64,000 bases of DNA from an uncultured Clostridia bacterium (GCA_934476235.1 CAKSNL010000001.1:248001-312000), one strand, 5' to 3'. Counted from the stretch's first letter, positions 16,985 through 23,761 are shown. The notes: generated from the letters alone by a model not told the origin. Numbers and translations are program-made.

Positions 16985-18261
16985 CAGTCTATCGGGGTGT
17001 AGCCCGTCTTTTTAATAAGCTCCTTTGCTTCGGATGTTTCAAGCCACGAAAGCAGTTTTTCCGTGCTTTCGTCCGCGTCCGACCTTGTGACCGCGTAAAA
17101 GTACGAGCTGACCGGATAGCTTCCGTTCGCGATGTTTTCCTCGCTCGGATATACACCGTTTATCTTGAGAAGCTTTATGTTGTTGTTTTTCACCATTTCG
17201 GTCGTATAGAATCTGAAGGAATAGCCGATCGCGTTTTTATAGTTTTTATAGTCCGCGGTCCTTTCGATGATTCCTCCCATACCGCCGATGATCTCCTCCT
17301 TCGGCGGAACAGCTAAAGGAGTGTCGCCCATAAGCTTTATAAGCGCGGTCTGGCTTCCGCTCCCCTCGTCCCGCTGGAACGCGCGGATATTTCCGAATCC
17401 GGAAACGCCGAGGTCTGACCATCTTTTCGTTTTTCCCGAATATATGTCCCTGATTTCATCAAGAGTCAGCCCCTCTGCCGGATTTTCGGAGTTAACGAAA
17501 AAGACGAACGCCTCTTTGCCGATGGGAGTGTAAATAAGCTCGACCCCCTGCCCCTTTGCAAACTCCTCCTGCTCTTTTGACGGGCCGGCAACGAAAATAA
17601 TGTCCGCCCCGCCGGTCACGATTTTTTCATATGCCGCGGTCGTCGTTGAACAGCAAAGCACATCGCTTGAGCCGTAGCGAACCGTCCCATTGTTGTAATG
17701 CGCAATCTCATCAATCATGCTTTTGGGATAGACCGCCTTTGCAAACGCGGAATATATAGGATATAGCGCGGTCGCCCCGTCCATCCTCGGAATGCCGTCC
17801 GCAGCCCCGAGCTTAAGCGAGGCTTCGCCGTCAAGCTCTGCCACCTTTGTAAGCTCGTAATACGGCGCGTATCCGGCCAAAAGCTCATCGCTTTTTATCT
17901 CAACCGTCAGAACCGAATCGACGTAGCGCTTATGCCCGTACGCCGCTCCCGCCGCGATGAGTGATAATATAAGGACCGCCGCAATCGGGATATATGCCGC
18001 CTTTTTCCTTAAAACGCCCCAGACAAGGCAGATGAAAAGCGCAAGCAGAGCTGCTGCCGCCGCGGTCGCCGCGGTTATATACACCGCCTGGTACGTCATC
18101 GAAAACGCAATCAAAAGCACCGTTATTCCCCAAACGGGAACGGCAATTGCACAGAGCGCAACGGTCGAGATTATTTTTCCCAAAAGCTTAAGCCCCGTTG
18201 CAAATATCAAAACAACACCGATAAGCAGTAAAATAAACGGAATATAAATCATGTACCCCAT
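16984..18261 (-). CDS. PstS-like phosphate-binding domain fused to a membrane-spanning N terminus
   Basis: 425-aa protein. Residues 1-110 contain four hydrophobic segments and no signal peptide; residues about 130-425 are a PBP-like (PstS/SphX type) domain with DGATALYPIYSAFAKAVYP, VAGPSKEQ, DEIRDIYSGKTKRWSDLG and QRDEGSGSQTAL, the last being the phosphate-loop motif. The segments place the binding domain outside, anchored by the membrane bundle. No pstCAB genes are nearby, so it may be a sensor or an accessory binder rather than a transporter subunit. Start ATG follows AAGGAGGG. Confidence 0.8.
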   Translation of the reverse strand: MGYMIYIPFILLLIGVVLIFATGLKLLGKIISTVALCAIAVPVWGITVLLIAFSMTYQAVYITAATAAAAALLALFICLVWGVLRKKAAYIPIAAVLILSLIAAGAAYGHKRYVDSVLTVEIKSDELLAGYAPYYELTKVAELDGEASLKLGAADGIPRMDGATALYPIYSAFAKAVYPKSMIDEIAHYNNGTVRYGSSDVLCCSTTTAAYEKIVTGGADIIFVAGPSKEQEEFAKGQGVELIYTPIGKEAFVFFVNSENPAEGLTLDEIRDIYSGKTKRWSDLGVSGFGNIRAFQRDEGSGSQTALIKLMGDTPLAVPPKEEIIGGMGGIIERTADYKNYKNAIGYSFRFYTTEMVKNNNIKLLKINGVYPSEENIANGSYPVSSYFYAVTRSDADESTEKLLSWLETSEAKELIKKTGYTPID

Positions 18262-18273
18262 AGCTTTCCCTCC

Positions 18274-18672
18274 TTAAAACGTTACGACCTCATGCGGCTT
18301 GGTGAAGGACGAGAACACCGCCGTCGCGTTTTTCATATAAAACACCTGCATATTCCCGTCGTCCGGGTCGTAAAGCGGCATAAGCTCCGGATTGGCAGAG
18401 AGCATGGAGACCCTTGCCTCGCGGTCGTCATCCTCCACAAGCTCGCAGGAGATGCGCAGCCAGTCTCCCCCGATCACCGCACATACGGCGACAAAGGGAT
18501 TATTTAAAATCTGTTTTGACACTGCCTTTCTTTTGCCCGTCTGGATATAGAGCCTTCCGTTATAGATGTTCGCCGTGCCGAACGGGCGAAGCTCGGGCTT
18601 TCCGTCATTTACCGTGGCAAGATAATAGTTTTTTGCTTCCCTTAAAAATGCGCAAACCCTTTCCATATTCAT
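18274..18672 (-). CDS. Pyridoxamine 5'-phosphate oxidase-like flavin-binding protein
   Basis: 132-aa split-barrel protein of the PNPOx-like family. N-terminal ATVNDGKPELRPFGTA and YIQTGKRKAVSKQI are typical of small FMN- or F420-type split barrels found in Clostridia. Substrate unknown. Start could be the ATG at 18672 or 18666; SD AAGGGGG is nearer ideal spacing for 18666. A consensus promoter lies just upstream. Confidence 0.82.
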   Translation of the reverse strand: MNMERVCAFLREAKNYYLATVNDGKPELRPFGTANIYNGRLYIQTGKRKAVSKQILNNPFVAVCAVIGGDWLRISCELVEDDDREARVSMLSANPELMPLYDPDDGNMQVFYMKNATAVFSSFTKPHEVVTF

Positions 18673-18709
18673 ATATCCCCCTTAAATTTTTACACATACC
18701 CTGTAAATT

Positions 18710-18738
18710 ATTATACATTAATGTCGGATTTATGTCAA
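18710..18738 (-). promoter_or_regulatory. Consensus sigma-A promoter of the PNPOx-like gene
   Basis: Minus-strand TTGACA (18733-18738), 17-bp spacer, TATAAT (18710-18715): a perfect match. It begins 8 bases after the end of the sRNA A terminator, so the gene is transcribed independently of the sRNA. Confidence 0.88.
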
Positions 18739-18745
18739 GCGGGAC

Positions 18746-18819
18746 AAAAAAATAAGCACCGCGTTCTGGCAAACACGGCACTTAAAGGAGGGAAATAAAA
18801 ATATGTATTAACTTGCTAT
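18746..18819 (-). ncRNA. Predicted small RNA, copy A, with anti-Shine-Dalgarno run
   Basis: Predicted transcript of about 74 nt from a TSS near 18819 to the U-run at 18746-18752. The 5' part is AU-rich and unpaired, then CCCUCCUUU (18792-18784), complementary to a full SD, sits directly before the terminator stem. The terminator has a 12-bp stem (18783-18772 with 18765-18754), loop UGCCAG and seven U. No protein-coding frame of note is present on this strand. Part of a 154-bp unit duplicated 229 bases away. I know no named RNA family it matches; C-rich sRNAs of Firmicutes (RsaE/RoxS, FsrA) act on ribosome binding sites by similar motifs. Confidence 0.72.
18754..18783 (-). terminator. Intrinsic terminator of sRNA A
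   Basis: 12-bp stem AAGTGCCGTGTT/AACGCGGTGCTT, loop TGCCAG, followed by ATTTTTTT. On the minus strand all 12 pairs form (three are G-U); on the plus strand those three become A-C mismatches, so the minus strand is the transcribed one. Confidence 0.85.
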
Positions 18820-18825
18820 GGTCTT

Positions 18826-18854
18826 ATTATAGCATAACCTATTCATTTTTGCAA
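18826..18854 (-). promoter_or_regulatory. Promoter of sRNA A
   Basis: TTGCAA (18849-18854), 17-bp spacer, TATAAT (18826-18831) on the minus strand. Confidence 0.8.
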
Positions 18855-18870
18855 TACTCTGTTTAGTAGA

Positions 18871-18904
18871 ATTGCACGAATGTTTTGACTGTTTTTTGTG
18901 CAAT
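18871..18904 (-). promoter_or_regulatory. Inverted-repeat box upstream of sRNA A
   Basis: Perfect 7-bp inverted repeat ATTGCAC (18871-18877) and GTGCAAT (18898-18904) with a 20-base spacer, starting 16 bases upstream of the -35 box. Conserved at the identical offset in copy B. The position upstream of the -35 box suggests an activator site. Confidence 0.55.
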
Positions 18905-18944
18905 ATTACTAATCGTTCCGCCGGCAAACACTTCAGCCGATAAA

Positions 18945-18958
18945 AACCGTTAACGGTT
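18945..18958. promoter_or_regulatory. 14-bp perfect palindrome between the sRNA copies
   Basis: AACCGTTAACGGTT, downstream of copy B terminator and about 40 bases upstream of the copy A box. It could be a repressor operator. A minor alternative is a second weak terminator for copy B, since five T follow on the minus strand. Confidence 0.4.
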
Positions 18959-18974
18959 CGGGGCAAGGTGATTT

Positions 18975-19048
18975 AAAAAATTAAACGCCGCGTTCTGGCA
19001 AACGCAGCGCTTAAAGGAGGGAAATAAAAATATGTATTAACTTGCTAT
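18975..19048 (-). ncRNA. Predicted small RNA, copy B, with anti-Shine-Dalgarno run
   Basis: Second copy of the sRNA unit, about 74 nt, TSS near 19048, ending in six U at 18980-18975. A 55-base stretch from just before the stem through the -10 region (19011-19065) is identical to copy A (18782-18836), including CCCUCCUUU. The terminator stem differs at five positions, all pair-preserving. It lies directly downstream of the trehalase-like gene, whose stop is about 60 bases upstream of the copy B -35 box. The conserved single-stranded 5' half and the varied but paired 3' half are what selection on a base-pairing regulator would leave. Confidence 0.72.
18983..19012 (-). terminator. Intrinsic terminator of sRNA B
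   Basis: 12-bp stem AAGCGCTGCGTT/AACGCGGCGTTT, loop TGCCAG, then AATTTTTT on the minus strand. Confidence 0.85.
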
Positions 19049-19054
19049 GGTCTT

Positions 19055-19083
19055 ATTATAGCATAGCCTGTATATTTTTGCAA
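19055..19083 (-). promoter_or_regulatory. Promoter of sRNA B
   Basis: TTGCAA (19078-19083), 17-bp spacer, TATAAT (19055-19060) on the minus strand. Confidence 0.8.
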
Positions 19084-19099
19084 TACCCTATTTAGTAGA

Positions 19100-19137
19100 A
19101 TTGCACGAACGATTTGACTATTTTTTGTGCAATATTG
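19100..19137 (-). promoter_or_regulatory. Inverted-repeat box upstream of sRNA B
   Basis: ATTGCAC (19100-19106) and GTGCAAT (19127-19133), 20-base spacer, as in copy A. Bases 19113-19137 match 22554-22578 upstream of the gfo gene at 22 of 25 positions without gaps. Confidence 0.55.
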
Positions 19138-19144
19138 CCAACAA

Positions 19145-20356
19145 TTAGAGCCTCCCGAGGTAATTAAGCAGATCCAGATACACTCCGGCGGTCCATCCGA
19201 GCATCTCCGGCATCTTATATTCGTCATTGACCTTGATTGACCCTTCCGTAACGTTATACTTTTCCCAGATAGTGCCCGTTTCCGCAAATATCTTTTCCAT
19301 CGACTTCGTGTATTTTTCCGCGATACGCACCGCATCGTCACGGTATCCGTAATTATCAAGCGCATGAACGACAATGTAGTGAAGCGGAGCCCAGCCGTTC
19401 GGATAGTCCCACTGATAGATTACGCCGCCGCGGTCTCCCTTTTCGCACGCCGCCACGCCGAAGTCACATTCGATTCTTTTAAGGTTTCCGGCAGTCGACG
19501 CCGCCTCCTCCTCGCTCGCGATATTCGCCCAGAGCGGGAAGAACGATGCGCACGTAAACACGCGGCTGTGCTCGCCCGTTTTGTAGTTATAGTCTAAAAA
19601 CTTCTCCCCGTCATACATCAGCGCGCGTATCTTTTCCTTTCTTACCTCCGCCGCGTCGGAAAATTTCTTTTCTTCGCCGGTTTCCAAAATTTCGGCAAAC
19701 TCGGCAAGCTTCATTTCGTAAATATAAAGATTGGAGTTTAAGTCAACATAGTTAAAATCCATCTGGTGCATGTCGCATCTGGGGTTAAAGTCCCATCCGC
19801 TTTCCGCGTCGCACATAACGTTCATGATCGCATCGTCATCGCTTCTTCCGGAAAAATCAACTGCCGAAAGGCGGCGCTTTATAAGGTCCAGACCCGCACT
19901 TTTGCTGCCGCGCTCCGGAATATAGCCGTAACGGTTAAGTCCTGACGGGGTGATTCTTTCCGTCATCCAGAAGTTATACTCTTTTTTAAGTATCTCATAT
20001 GCGCTTTTAAGCCAGACCCTGTCCTTAAAAACATCATAAACGTCCGATACCATCATGCACAGAAACGGAGGCTGAGAACGCGAAATAAGCCCCACATTGC
20101 TGCCGTTCGGCATATATCCGAACTTATCGACAAGGTAAAACATATCGTCCACACTGTTTTTAACCAGTGCTTCCCTGCCCGAAAGATAAAGCCCCTTTGA
20201 TGTAAAGAACGTGTCCCAGTAATACATCTCCTGAAACATGCCCTTTATCGACGGCACAAAGTATTCGTACGGCAGACCGATAAGGCGCTCGTTCCCCTCT
20301 CTTTCAAGGCGCACCGTATCAGACCAATGATTTACTATATATTCTTTTAATTCCAA
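19145..20356 (-). CDS. Trehalase-like glycoside hydrolase (GH37-type)
   Basis: 403-aa (alpha/alpha)6-barrel protein related to GH37 trehalases. The first trehalase signature appears as SIKGMFQEMYYWDTFF and the second as QWDYPNGWAPLHYI; MPNGSNVGLISRSQPP also matches. It is shorter than typical trehalases (about 500-550 aa) and lacks a signal peptide, so it is cytoplasmic and its exact alpha-glucoside substrate is uncertain. I chose TTG at 20356, 8 bases after AAGGAG; the GTG at 20365 lies inside that SD. It has its own promoter although it follows the isomerase gene. Confidence 0.82.
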   Translation of the reverse strand: MELKEYIVNHWSDTVRLEREGNERLIGLPYEYFVPSIKGMFQEMYYWDTFFTSKGLYLSGREALVKNSVDDMFYLVDKFGYMPNGSNVGLISRSQPPFLCMMVSDVYDVFKDRVWLKSAYEILKKEYNFWMTERITPSGLNRYGYIPERGSKSAGLDLIKRRLSAVDFSGRSDDDAIMNVMCDAESGWDFNPRCDMHQMDFNYVDLNSNLYIYEMKLAEFAEILETGEEKKFSDAAEVRKEKIRALMYDGEKFLDYNYKTGEHSRVFTCASFFPLWANIASEEEAASTAGNLKRIECDFGVAACEKGDRGGVIYQWDYPNGWAPLHYIVVHALDNYGYRDDAVRIAEKYTKSMEKIFAETGTIWEKYNVTEGSIKVNDEYKMPEMLGWTAGVYLDLLNYLGRL

Positions 20357-20387
20357 TTTTTTCACTCCTTAAGATACATCTTTTTAT

Positions 20388-20416
20388 ATTATAAAGGAAT
20401 ATGCTGCCTTTTTCAA
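20388..20416 (-). promoter_or_regulatory. Sigma-A promoter of the trehalase-like gene
   Basis: Minus-strand TTGAAA (20411-20416), 17-bp spacer, TATAAT (20388-20393), right after the isomerase terminator. Confidence 0.8.
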
Positions 20417-20423
20417 GCCCCAA

Positions 20424-20459
20424 ATAAAAAAATTTCCGCCCGCAATATGCGGGCGGAAA
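20424..20459 (-). terminator. Terminator of the sugar isomerase transcript
   Basis: Stem TTTCCGCCCGCA/TGCGGGCGGAAA with a three-base loop followed by seven T, A, three T on the minus strand; a very strong intrinsic terminator. Confidence 0.9.
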
Positions 20460-20466
20460 ATATTTT

Positions 20467-21306
20467 TTATATACCGAAAGTATCCTTAAGATATTTTCTG
20501 CTGATTTCGGCAGCTTCAAGGGGAGGTCTGTCAACCGAAGTGTCCTGCTCAACGATAACCGTGTGAGCGTCCGCTCTTTCAGCCGCTTCCAGAATCTCCT
20601 TAAAGTCGTTTCTGCCCATTCCGAGGGGAACTAACTTAAACTCGTTGTCCTCCTTGTTCTGGGTCTTTATCTCATTGCCGTCACCGTCAATAAGCGCGTA
20701 CGCCGGACCGCCTGCAAGGTGCTTGCACGAAAAGTCCTTAAGGTGGATAACGTCCACTCTGTCGGCATACTTATCAATGTACTCTCCGGGATTGAAGCCG
20801 GCATAGCGAACCCAGCAGGTATCAAACTGCGGATTTACAACGTCGGGACCGAGCGTCTCATAAAGATGGTCGATTATGCACTTACCGTCAATCTTGTCAA
20901 ACTCGAAATCGTGGTTGTGATAAAGCATCTTCATACCGCGCGACTTTATAGCCTCGCTGTACTTTTTAAACTTCCCGATAGTCTCATCCCAAACGGGAGT
21001 ACCGTACTCCAAGTTCTTTCTCTCATACCACGGAATAACGCAGTATTCGATTCCGAGCTCTTTTAAGTAGTCGATAATCTCATATCCGTTGTCGAAAAAC
21101 GGAGCGGGACCCTGATGAACGGAGATGCACTTTAAGCCGTATCTGTCCAGTATCTCCTTTATCTCCTTTGCACTTTTGCCGAAATATCCGGCAAACTCAA
21201 CATATTCGTAGCCCATCTCGGCAACCTTTTTAAGTGTGCCTTCAAAGTCCTTCGCCATATCGTCCCTTACGGAGTAGAGCTGAAGACCTACATTGAACTT
21301 TTTCAT
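20467..21306 (-). CDS. Sugar phosphate isomerase/epimerase-like TIM-barrel protein
   Basis: 279-aa AP-endonuclease-2/xylose-isomerase-like TIM barrel. N terminus VGLQLYSVRDDMAKDFEGTL and the later YHNHDFEF, DTCWVRYAG and VIHLKD segments are those of sugar isomerases/epimerases and inosose-type enzymes with metal-ligand Glu/Asp/His residues. The specific sugar is not deducible. It follows the gfo gene by 12 bases, so the pair likely acts on one carbohydrate or inositol-like substrate. Confidence 0.85.
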   Translation of the reverse strand: MKKFNVGLQLYSVRDDMAKDFEGTLKKVAEMGYEYVEFAGYFGKSAKEIKEILDRYGLKCISVHQGPAPFFDNGYEIIDYLKELGIEYCVIPWYERKNLEYGTPVWDETIGKFKKYSEAIKSRGMKMLYHNHDFEFDKIDGKCIIDHLYETLGPDVVNPQFDTCWVRYAGFNPGEYIDKYADRVDVIHLKDFSCKHLAGGPAYALIDGDGNEIKTQNKEDNEFKLVPLGMGRNDFKEILEAAERADAHTVIVEQDTSVDRPPLEAAEISRKYLKDTFGI

Positions 21307-21318
21307 TTTTACTCCCCC

Positions 21319-22482
21319 TTATATTTCGGGAATTTCGATCTCGATCTCGTGACCGAGCTTAGCGGACTTAACGATACCGTCGATAATAGCCTGATTGTAG
21401 ATGATCTGGCTTGTCGGAACGGGTGCCTTTCCGCCTGTCTTAACAGCGTCCAAGAACGAACGGATCTTCTTATAGAAGAGCCCGACATTGCTCGGAACGA
21501 TCGGAACCTCTGTATATGTGGGCTCGCCCGCGATGTCGTGATAAATCTTCATCGGTCCGCCTACAGAACCGTTCCAGCACTCTGTCGAAGGAATTCTGAG
21601 CGATCCCTTTGTGCCCATGATGATCGTGTCACCGGGAGTGTCAAGGTGCATATCCCATGCAATTCTGAAGTCTAAGATAATTCCGCCTTCAAGTCTTATA
21701 AAGCCTGCGCCGAAATCGTCAACGCTGAAGAGCTCAGCATACTCTGCCGGATTGCCCTTTCTTGTATAGGTCTCGGGATTCTTTCCGAAGAAATCGGAAC
21801 GGTAGCCCGACACCGTCAAGGGCTTCGGATAGCCGATTGCGTTCAATACCATGTCAAGAGAATAGCATCCGATGTCGGCAAGCGCGCCTATACCTGCGGT
21901 CTTATCCTCAATGAATGACGTTCCGAAGGGAGTCGGAATACCGTGACGGCGTCCGCCGCCCGTCTGTATGTAATAGATCTGACCGAGCTCGCCGGAATCA
22001 ACGATTTTCTTGATCATCTGCATGTTCGGGTCAAGTCTGGGCTGGAAGCCGACGGAAACGATCTTTCCGGACTTTTTCTCGGCTCTGCAGATGTCAATCG
22101 CCTCTTCCAGAGTGACCGTCATCGGCTTCTCAAGAAGAACGGGAACGCCCTTTTCAAGTGCATAGATTGTGCACTCCGCATGCGTTCTGTTGTATGTGCA
22201 AACGCTTACCGCGTCAAGCTCCTCGGCGTCAAGCATCGACTTATGGTCGGGATAGCATCTTACTCCCTCAACCTCGTGCTTTTTAAAGAAAGCCTCAGCC
22301 TTGCCGGGAACAAGATCGGCACCGGCAACGATCTCAACATCGGGCATCTTCTTATACTCGGCTATATGAGCGTCTGCAATCCAGCCTGTTCCGATTATAC
22401 CGATCTTAAGCTTGCGTCCGTCATTAGCTGTCGTTTTTTCCTCTGCATTATTTTTAAATGCGTCTAAAATATTGTCTGCCAT
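21319..22482 (-). CDS. Gfo/Idh/MocA family oxidoreductase
   Basis: 387-aa NAD(P)-dependent sugar or polyol dehydrogenase-type protein. Rossmann fold with GIIGTGWIADAH at about residue 28, the family EKP motif (LLEKPMTVTLEEA) and a C-terminal substrate domain with GIGALADIGCYSLD. About 25 N-terminal residues precede the Rossmann strand. First gene of the gfo-isomerase operon, directly behind a promoter that shares an upstream box with the two sRNAs. Substrate unknown. Confidence 0.9.
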   Translation of the reverse strand: MADNILDAFKNNAEEKTTANDGRKLKIGIIGTGWIADAHIAEYKKMPDVEIVAGADLVPGKAEAFFKKHEVEGVRCYPDHKSMLDAEELDAVSVCTYNRTHAECTIYALEKGVPVLLEKPMTVTLEEAIDICRAEKKSGKIVSVGFQPRLDPNMQMIKKIVDSGELGQIYYIQTGGGRRHGIPTPFGTSFIEDKTAGIGALADIGCYSLDMVLNAIGYPKPLTVSGYRSDFFGKNPETYTRKGNPAEYAELFSVDDFGAGFIRLEGGIILDFRIAWDMHLDTPGDTIIMGTKGSLRIPSTECWNGSVGGPMKIYHDIAGEPTYTEVPIVPSNVGLFYKKIRSFLDAVKTGGKAPVPTSQIIYNQAIIDGIVKSAKLGHEIEIEIPEI

Positions 22483-22517
22483 ATTTTTACCCCTTTTCTT
22501 TTTTGGTTTCTAAGGCT

Positions 22518-22546
22518 ATTATAACAAAGCCAGGTTATAAATACAA
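22518..22546 (-). promoter_or_regulatory. Sigma-A promoter of gfo-isomerase
   Basis: Minus-strand TTGTAT (22541-22546), 17-bp spacer, TATAAT (22518-22523). Confidence 0.75.
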
Positions 22547-22553
22547 CGCTTTT

Positions 22554-22578
22554 TTTGACTTGTTTTTGTACAATATTG
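22554..22578 (-). promoter_or_regulatory. Box shared with the twin sRNA promoters
   Basis: On the plus strand it runs from TTTGACT to GTACAATATTG and matches 19113-19137 at 22 of 25 positions. Here it abuts the -35 box (7-base gap), whereas at the sRNAs it lies 29 bases upstream of it. A common transcription factor with different effects at the two places is plausible. Confidence 0.5.
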
Positions 22579-22585
22579 ACTTTTT

Positions 22586-22717
22586 TTATTCCGCCGCCTC
22601 TGCCGTCCCGTACTTTTCTTTGTATTCCTCGCGGCTCGGAATCCCGTTCACCGTCAGCAAAACTATCATGGCTATGAAAACCACCAAAAGCACCACCGCC
22701 GCAATTCTTTTCTGCAT
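22586..22717 (-). CDS. Small single-pass membrane protein, 43 aa
   Basis: ATG at 22717 with AAGGGGTG at 7 bases. The product starts MQKRIAAVVLLVV, has one transmembrane helix (about residues 5-23) and a charged external tail (SREEYKEKYG) ending in alanines and glutamate. It begins 13 bases after the AEC transporter stop, so the two are probably cotranscribed. The coding frame has no unusual codons and ends with TAA. No family recognised; it could be a small accessory subunit of the transporter. Confidence 0.65.
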   Translation of the reverse strand: MQKRIAAVVLLVVFIAMIVLLTVNGIPSREEYKEKYGTAEAAE

Positions 22718-22730
22718 AAAAACACCCCTT

Positions 22731-23684
22731 TTAATATTTTATAAGCCCCGATTCTGCGATCAGGCTCACCCACAAAAATACTGTAAAAAGCGACACCGCC
22801 GTGCCGATTACCACAAGCTCCGCGGCAAGGTCGTCATCCGCGCCCATCTGCTGAGCCATGGTGTAGCTTGACACCGAAGTCGGGGACGCATACATAGCAA
22901 GTATTATCGCAAGCTCCCTGTCGCGAAAGCCCAGAAGAACCGCCGCGCCGATAAAGACCGCCGGGGATAAAACGAGCTTGCCCAAAAGTCCCCAGATAAG
23001 ATACGCGCTTTTCCCCCTTATTTTTGAAAAATCAAGGCTTGCGCCCAGCGCCATAAGCGCCAGAGGCGTTGCCGCCGCCGAAAGGTCCGACACCGTTTTA
23101 TACACCGCCTCCGGGATAAAAAATCCCGCCTCCTTCAAAAACAGTGCAATAAATCCCAGAGCAGACCCTATAATGAGCGGATTTTTCAAGATATTCAAAA
23201 CTGTTTTCCACGTTGAGCCCTTGTGCTCTTTAAACATCTCAAGCGCGATGACCGCAAGAGCGTTAAAAAGCGGCACAACGATTGCGATAAGGACGGACGC
23301 TTTGCCGGACAATGACCCGTCGGGATAAAAGCTTTCGGCAACCGGCAGCCCGAAAATCAAAAAATTGCTCCTGTATATACCCTGAATCAGCACCCCGCGG
23401 CTTCTTTTATTTTTGCACCCAGCAGTCAAAAGCACAAGCAAAAGAAAGCACACCGTCACGCTTATCACGGAAAACGAAATAAGCTTTTTGTCAAACACAT
23501 CGTCAATCGACGAATTGTAAACGTTTTTAAATATGCTGACCGGCAGAAAAATTTTAAAAACAAGCGCGTTAAGTCTCTCGGTTCCCTCACGGTTCAAAAG
23601 CCCGGTCTTTAACGCTATCTTTCCCGTCGCCAGAAGCAGAAACATCGGGAACACCAGGTTAAACGATAGTAAAAAGCCATTCAT
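22731..23684 (-). CDS. AEC family transporter (auxin efflux carrier type)
   Basis: 317-aa membrane protein with about ten hydrophobic segments in two five-helix repeats, Mem_trans/AEC family. Family motifs include FKIFLPVSIFKNVY, an NPLIIGSALG break and ALMALGASLDF. Members export malate, amino acids or other organic acids; the substrate here is unknown. Start ATG after GGAAGTGATGAAAG. Followed by the 43-aa membrane protein. Confidence 0.9.
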   Translation of the reverse strand: MNGFLLSFNLVFPMFLLLATGKIALKTGLLNREGTERLNALVFKIFLPVSIFKNVYNSSIDDVFDKKLISFSVISVTVCFLLLVLLTAGCKNKRSRGVLIQGIYRSNFLIFGLPVAESFYPDGSLSGKASVLIAIVVPLFNALAVIALEMFKEHKGSTWKTVLNILKNPLIIGSALGFIALFLKEAGFFIPEAVYKTVSDLSAAATPLALMALGASLDFSKIRGKSAYLIWGLLGKLVLSPAVFIGAAVLLGFRDRELAIILAMYASPTSVSSYTMAQQMGADDDLAAELVVIGTAVSLFTVFLWVSLIAESGLIKY

Positions 23685-23704
23685 CTTTCATCACTTCCGG
23701 ATAA

Positions 23705-23733
23705 AGTATAACACAATAATTTCATCTTGTAAA
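23705..23733 (-). promoter_or_regulatory. Sigma-A promoter of the AEC transporter
   Basis: Minus-strand TTTACA (23728-23733), 17-bp spacer, TATACT (23705-23710). Confidence 0.75.
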
Positions 23734-23737
23734 GAAA

Positions 23738-23761
23738 AACGCGAAGCTATAGCTCCGCGTT
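23738..23761 (-). terminator. Terminator after the radical SAM gene
   Basis: Stem AACGCGGAGC/GCTTCGCGTT with TATA loop followed by TTTCTTT; the single G-T pair is favourable only on the minus strand. Confidence 0.75.

Noticed and set aside
18784..19040. Plus-strand AAAGGAGGG followed by ATATGTATTAA, which looks like an SD with a two-codon ORF (Met-Tyr-stop), present in both copies.
   Set aside because: No promoter of the right orientation was found on the plus strand, and the stem differences pair only on the minus strand. The SD look-alike is the complement of the sRNA anti-SD run.
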